Positions 60,481-64,000 of a stretch of DNA of 64,000 nt are shown here, piece by piece; within the stretch, counting starts at the first letter, position 1, and each line of letters opens with the position of its first letter. Source of the DNA: Paramacrobiotus metropolitanus. Lineage: Eukaryota; Tardigrada; Eutardigrada; Parachela; Macrobiotidae. The stretch covers positions 372,001-436,000 of the forward strand of contig NW_026570272.1 in assembly GCF_019649055.1 (NCBI RefSeq), written 5' to 3'. The position numbers were made by a program, and so were the translations under genes. The notes below the pieces were generated by a model that searched no databases, was not told the DNA's origin, and was given only the letters and a program-made list of their open reading frames with translations.

Positions 60481-60900
60481 TACGTTCACCTAACGGGCTT
60501 TGTGCACTGGATAGCTTTGGTAGCTCGGTCACCCACCTACCTAACGGGATCTATGCAAAGGACAGTACTGGTAACTCGGTCACTAGATCACTTAACGGAG
60601 TTTGTGCGCTGGACAGTAGTGCTAGCTCGGTCACTAGATCACTTAACGGAGTTCGTGCACTGGGCAGTATTGGTAGCTCGGTCACCCATCTACCTAACGG
60701 GATCTATGCACTGGACAGTATTGGTAGCTCGGTCACCCATCTACCTAACGGGATCTATGCACTAGACAGTAGTGGTAGCTCAGTCACTAGATCACTTAAC
60801 GGAGTTTGTGCACTGGACAGTAGTGGTATCTCGGTACTCTTTCACCTAACGGGTTCTGGGCACTGGACAGTGGTGGTAGCTCGGTCACGTACTCACCTAG
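60481..60900 (+). repeat. 51-bp minisatellite, about eight copies
   Basis: TAACGG anchors recur at 60492, 60542-3, 60593, 60644, 60695, 60746, 60797 and 60847, a period of 51 bp (last step 50). The unit contains CACTGGACAGTA and GGTAGCTCGGTCAC. Because 51 is a multiple of three, the array stays open in two frames (17-residue unit such as NGIYALDSIGSSVTHLP). Confidence 0.92.
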
Positions 60901-62099
60901 CGATTTTTTGACGCACTCAATCACTAGGTGAGTGACTGACCGAGCTCAACCTGTCCAGTAAGAAATATCGCTAGGTAAGGAGAAAAATCGCTAGGTGAGG
61001 ATGTGACCCTGCTACAACTACTGTCCAGTGCACAGAGCCCGTTAGGTGAGCAAGAGCAAAGCCCGCTCGATGACTCACTCACCTAGAAATTCCGCTCAGT
61101 GGGCAGTAATGGTGTTTCGGTCACTCACTTGTCTAGTGATTTTTCTTACTGGTCAGTGGTGGTAGCTCGGTCACCCACTCATCTAGAGATTCCGCTCAGT
61201 AATCGGTGATAGTGTTTCGGTCACTCACTCGTCCAGTGATTTTTCGTATTGATTTTATATTTGATATTTTTACATTTTATATCGGTTGATTTTAAACGTG
61301 TTTCAAGCTCGGCAACACCGGCAGCAATGTTCGAATAACGCGAGTGTTTGAATAAGTACAATAATTTTTTTATTTTTCAGTTTTAATTAGTGTGATAATT
61401 ATGTCAACTGGTATTTTGTATTGTATCTAGGCAAATATTTCTAAGTTTCAAGGTGACCTTTAAGATGGGTTGGATCAATTTGGTCTTGATGCCGGCTTGA
61501 TACCGGCTCGATATTTTCATAAAAAAAACACATGCCGGCCACTTCTGAACTATCCCGGATCTAATGGCGTTGTCCGTTTTTCCAAAAGTTTTATGGTTAT
61601 AGAGATCTCAAAACTATGGGGCGCCGCGCGTAGTACAGATCTTGTACTTAATATGTATAAGGTATCTTTATATATGTGTAATTAAGGTCATACGTATGTA
61701 TAATCCTTATATACGTATATATAATCCTTATAATATATGAATACATATAATCCTGTACAAGCAGGACGCGCGGCGCTTACGCGCCGCGCTGACGCAGCCC
61801 ATGGTTTCAAACGGCTTAAAAGTTTGGGTACCGCACGCGTGGCTTTCGGAGACCAAAAGGCTTTAAATGGTGGATCCCGCACACGCACCTTTTGGTTTCG
61901 AAAGACGTAAGTCAATCACTAAGTAGTGATTGACCGCGTGGCCTCCAGTTATAAAAAGCTGGAAGGCGTCAAGTCGGGTTCTTAAGGTTTCGTAAGCTTA
62001 GTAAGTACTAAAACTAAAGGTGTAATCTGGATGGTCTGAATATTTGGACTGATCATCGTACGGGTACTAAGAATTTGAAAGCTTAGCACTAATGCTAAA
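60901..62099. other. Degenerate minisatellite flank and spacer
   Basis: 60901-61250 contains further, partly inverted fragments of the 51-bp unit (TGACCGAGCTCAACCTGTCCAG; GGTCACTCACT..CTAGTGATTTTT). The rest is unremarkable; no gene seen. Confidence 0.6.
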
Positions 62100-62365
62100 G
62101 GGAGGATCTGGCTGATCTGGCTATCCAGGCAATTTCGTACAGGTGCTTAAGTTTTGGATGGTTCTGGATGATTCGGTAGGTCAGGCTGATCTGGTAGTTT
62201 AGACTGATTTGGCAGTTCTGACTGATCTGGTAGTTTAGACTGATTGGGCAGTTCTGGCTGATCTGGTAGTTCTGGCTGATCTGGCAGCCCTGGCTGATCT
62301 CGTAGTTCTGGATGATCCGGTAGTTAAGGCTCATCTGGTAGTTTTGGCTGTTTTGGCAGATTGGT
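62100..62365 (+). repeat. 18-bp tandem repeat, about 13-14 degenerate units
   Basis: The unit is close to CTGATCTGGTAGTTCTGG. It abuts the 5' end of the truncated RT element, so it may mark the insertion site or be the element's own 5' repeat. Confidence 0.8.
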
Positions 62366-62378
62366 AGATTTAGCTAAT

Positions 62379-63874
62379 TATGAAAGTTTGAAAAAAGTAA
62401 TAGCGGCCATTAAGCGAATACAAGAACGAGCGGCAAAGTTGGGCCTGGAACTGAATTTTAGCAAATGCGAATTCTTCCCAGTTGTGACGAATGAAGTAGA
62501 TGAATCATTTATTCGCATAAGCCTGCTGAGCAACTGGCCAAACATGATACAGCTCAAAGCAGACAATTTTACCTTGCTGGGAGCTCCAATGACGTCGTCA
62601 GCATGTGCAGGATTTTTGACCAGTAAAACCGAGCAACTTAAAAAATTCGTACATCGCTTGGAGAAACTGCCTGCTCATTACAGCCTTTTCTCCTCAAGAA
62701 CTGTCTCAGCGTCCCGAAAGTGCTATACGGTTTACGCACTTCCCGTTGTTATGAACATCATCAGTTGCTAAAAGAATATGACGATATGCTACGGTTGGGA
62801 GTTGAGCGGTTGGTTAATGTACAGATATCCGAAGTACAGTGGACTCAGATGTCACTTCCAGTACGACGGGGAGGTTTGGGGACGCGCCGCATAGAGACAC
62901 TAGCTGTTTGTGCCTATTTGGCATCGGTGTACTCTGTGCTGCCTATCGTCTCTGAATTCTACCAGCCGACTGAAAAGTGTCTAACGGAAGCAGCTTTGGA
63001 GTCCTGGTTACAGCAGACGCAGTGCGAAACCCCACCAGATTTTATTCGGAAATTTCAATACGCGTGGGATGCGCCAATGATTGAGCGGGACATTTCCATG
63101 TTGATGTCGAGTACAGAAGGAAACGAACGTAACAGGGCTGTGTTGCTGGCTGCACTAAGCAAAGACTCGGGAGCCTGGTTGAATGCGTTGCCTGCTCCAT
63201 GTCTGGGAACATTCCTTAGAGATGATGATGTCCGAATCGGTGTCGCATTGCGGTTTGGATTGCCAGTGGTAGTGGCGCACAACTGTATTGCATGCGGCAA
63301 GCAAGTGGAAACTAACGGACACCACGGGTTGTCCTGCAATAAGTCAACCAAAGGACGATGGGCGCGGCACCAAGAAATGAACAGTATTGCTAAAATTGTT
63401 GCGAAAGCGCCGGTTTTCCTGTCAACTAGAACCGACCGGCTTATCGAGCAAGGACGGAAAAGACCCGACGGGATGACGCTGATTCCAGTCCGCCATGGCA
63501 AACCACTGGTGTGGGATGTAACCAGTTGGTGCACGGTCGCAGACTCTCATGTCACCGGCAGCTCGAGGAAAGCTGGATACGTGGCTCAGCTCGCAGAGAA
63601 TGCCAAGCGCCGGACATATTCATTTGTGGAAAATGGAAACTTTTTTTATCCTTTAGTGATTGAGACGTTGGGAGTATTTGGCCCCGCTTTCAGTGAATTG
63701 CTGCATTTCATGGGCCGTAAAATTCGAGACTTAACTGGAGAAGCGCGTTCTACTGCTTTCATTAAGCAACGTTTTAGTCTCGCCGTTGTAAAAGGAAATG
63801 CTACGGCAGTTTTGAGCACGTTACCTTTTAACCCACGAGAAGATCGAGATTTTGGTTGCTTTTTTAATGTTTAA
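62379..63874 (+). pseudogene. 5'-truncated retroelement: RT remnant plus restriction-like endonuclease
   Basis: The first frame (to about 62700) is the end of a reverse transcriptase (AAKLGLELNFSKCEFFPV, then ADNFTLLGAPM). A shift near 62690 leads to a second frame open to 63874. It carries a CCHC finger (CIACGKQVETNGHHGLSC), a conserved RWARHQEMN and a nuclease-like core RPDGMTLIPV...LVWDVTSW. The finger followed by PD/WDV recalls the restriction-like endonuclease of R2/NeSL-type non-LTR elements. The palm and YADD box are missing, consistent with 5' truncation. Class assignment is tentative. Confidence 0.72.
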
Positions 63875-64000
63875 ATTTTAACTATTAAGTAGTGTACCGG
63901 CGCTTGCAGTTATTGTTATCGTGGTGGCTATTGCCCATTAAAGTTTTTATTGAAAGTTTGCTACGGTGCAAAGGTTTAAAAGCTTAGAAAGGACAAACGA
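63875..64000. other. 3' flank of the RT element
   Basis: Likely element 3' UTR; no poly(A) tail or further feature seen before the window ends. Confidence 0.4.

Noticed and set aside
60481-60900. CRISPR-like array
   Set aside because: The units are contiguous 51-bp minisatellite copies without unique spacers, in a eukaryotic genome.
60454-60911. Two overlapping repeat-peptide ORFs
   Set aside because: They follow from a 51-bp repeat unit divisible by three; there is no signal peptide or splice evidence.
62095-62334. 79-aa minus frame of SLNYQI-type repeats
   Set aside because: It is the translation of an 18-bp tandem repeat; no start context or homologue.

Overview
The window is animal nuclear DNA. 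Its genes have several exons, GT-AG introns (often only 58-110 bp) and a metazoan gene set: TAPT1, an ABHD17-type depalmitoylase, a two-RRM RBPMS/MEC-8 protein, a serpin and an astacin. Exons are very GC-rich while introns and spacers are strongly AT-rich. Compact introns, F-box paralogues with an unusual N-terminal half and secreted invertebrate-style proteins suggest a small-genome ecdysozoan, most likely a tardigrade (perhaps a macrobiotid). That assignment is inference; no rRNA or mitochondrial marker is present.

Layout. 0.5-20 kb: three co-oriented F-box paralogues (556-3013, 10489-13768, 16211-19896), with a serpin (6189-7992, minus) and a tiny secreted LysM protein (14267-14631, minus) between them. 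20.5-24 kb: an astacin protease with a C-terminal LysM domain (minus) and a secreted Cys-rich protein (plus). 24.6-29.2 kb: RBPMS/MEC-8 protein (minus). 31.5-35 kb: a tandem duplication of a small Gly-rich membrane-type protein; the second copy carries a MITE just after its stop codon. 36.2-40.2 kb: ABHD17-like serine hydrolase (minus). 43.9-48.1 kb: TAPT1 (plus). 48.5-54.1 kb: a TTAA-flanked foldback element, then a degenerate DIRS-order retrotransposon with split direct repeats. 54.4-60 kb: secreted or surface Ig, LRR and Cys-rich genes with pseudogene copies. 60.4-64 kb: a 51-bp minisatellite, an 18-bp tandem repeat and a 5'-truncated RT/endonuclease element.

Functional links. There is no operon logic. 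The local themes are tandem or segmental duplication (F-box, Gly-rich, LysM, Cys-rich and LRR/Ig families) and heavy colonisation by non-autonomous DNA transposons, four of which have readable ends and target-site duplications. LysM occurs both fused to an astacin and alone in a secreted mini-protein about 6 kb away, which suggests exon duplication and a shared extracellular glycan ligand such as chitin or peptidoglycan (inference). All exon joins were worked out by hand from splice signals, reading phase and homology between paralogues; there is no transcript evidence.
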